Of a stretch of DNA of 5,244 nt, positions 4,998-5,244 are shown piece by piece. Within the stretch, counting starts at the first letter, position 1. The number at the start of each line of letters is the position of its first letter. The DNA is from Chitinophagaceae bacterium (GTDB taxonomy: Bacteria; Bacteroidota; Bacteroidia; Chitinophagales; Chitinophagaceae). The notes under the pieces were generated by a model. It saw only the letters and a program-made list of their open reading frames with translations. It was not told the DNA's origin and searched no databases. The stretch covers positions 1 to 5,244 of the forward strand of contig DMRT01000085.1 in the NCBI GenBank assembly GCA_003455235.1, given 5' to 3'. The position numbers and the translations under genes are program-made.

Positions 4998-5244
4998 TTA
5001 TTCCGGGTTGGTTGGATAGGTACCCACGCCCGGTGGTGGACCAATACCGCCATGGTTATCGCCACTGCCGGGCATGGAGATGATGGCTGCTTTTTTGATG
5101 GCGCCTGCATTGTTTACATCAATGGGTCGCGAAAAACAACCGGGTTCCAAAGGCCCGAATACAAAGTCGTAATATTCGCCGGCTCTTTTATAGGCAGGCA
5201 CTAATGCAATGGAATGCTTGCTCGAATATTCTGCCGGTAAAGTT
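4998..5244 (-). CDS. Unidentified protein, C-terminal fragment (5' end outside window)
   Basis: The frame is open from the right edge to TAA at 4998, giving about 82 residues. The first in-window GTG (5201) is probably not the start, because the upstream codons continue without a stop (…TLPAEYSSKHSIALV…). The visible part has mixed composition (AYKRAGEYYDFVFGPLEPG, then NNAGAIKKAAIISMPGSG) and ends in a Gly/Pro-rich tail, GGIGPPPGVGTYPTNPE. No domain was recognised and no membrane segment is visible, so I assign no function. It ends 35 bp before the 7TM gene start on the same strand and may be the first visible gene of the same transcript. Lower confidence reflects the short fragment, but the uninterrupted frame and position support a real gene. 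Confidence 0.65.
   Translation of the reverse strand, partial: TLPAEYSSKHSIALVPAYKRAGEYYDFVFGPLEPGCFSRPIDVNNAGAIKKAAIISMPGSGDNHGGIGPPPGVGTYPTNPE

Overview
The window looks like a chromosomal segment from a member of the Bacteroidota, most likely Chitinophagaceae-like. This is inferred from protein style, the near-absence of Shine-Dalgarno sequences, a small protein resembling a Bacteroidota-restricted family, and degenerate CTCTGTG/CACAGAG intergenic sequence. It carries part of a formate dehydrogenase locus: the 3' end of a molybdopterin oxidoreductase (FdhF-type) on the + strand, facing a compact series of minus-strand genes that supply molybdenum-cofactor and formate dehydrogenase maturation factors and a two-component system.

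Layout. Bases 2-784 (+) are the C-terminal part of the formate dehydrogenase catalytic subunit. A 65-bp convergent gap follows, holding an imperfect 11-bp inverted repeat. Everything else reads on the minus strand. In transcription order (right to left) the genes are: the C-terminal end of an unidentified protein (4998-5244, runs off the window); a predicted seven-transmembrane protein (4291-4962); a HisKA_3-type histidine kinase with one transmembrane helix (3518-4309, overlapping the 7TM gene by 19 bp); a NarL/FixJ response regulator (2871-3512, 5 bp after the kinase); mobA (2272-2868, 2 bp after the regulator, or overlapping it as GTGA if an upstream GTG is used); fdhD (1323-2156, after a 115-bp spacer); and a small DUF7009-like protein (850-1218, after a 104-bp spacer). 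No stretch above 300 bp lacks a gene.

How it fits together. MobA attaches GMP to molybdopterin, FdhD passes sulfur to the cofactor of formate dehydrogenase, and FdhF is the enzyme that needs both, so the gene set is functionally coherent. The close packing from the 7TM gene to mobA suggests that sensing and cofactor maturation share a transcript. The most interesting points are the possible two-gene sensor (separate 7TM protein plus a kinase with almost no periplasmic part), its tight linkage to mobA, and a 13-bp-arm perfect palindrome inside the 7TM gene. No mobile element, CRISPR array, tRNA or rRNA was seen. The system is an unusual arrangement of recognisable families, not something wholly unknown.
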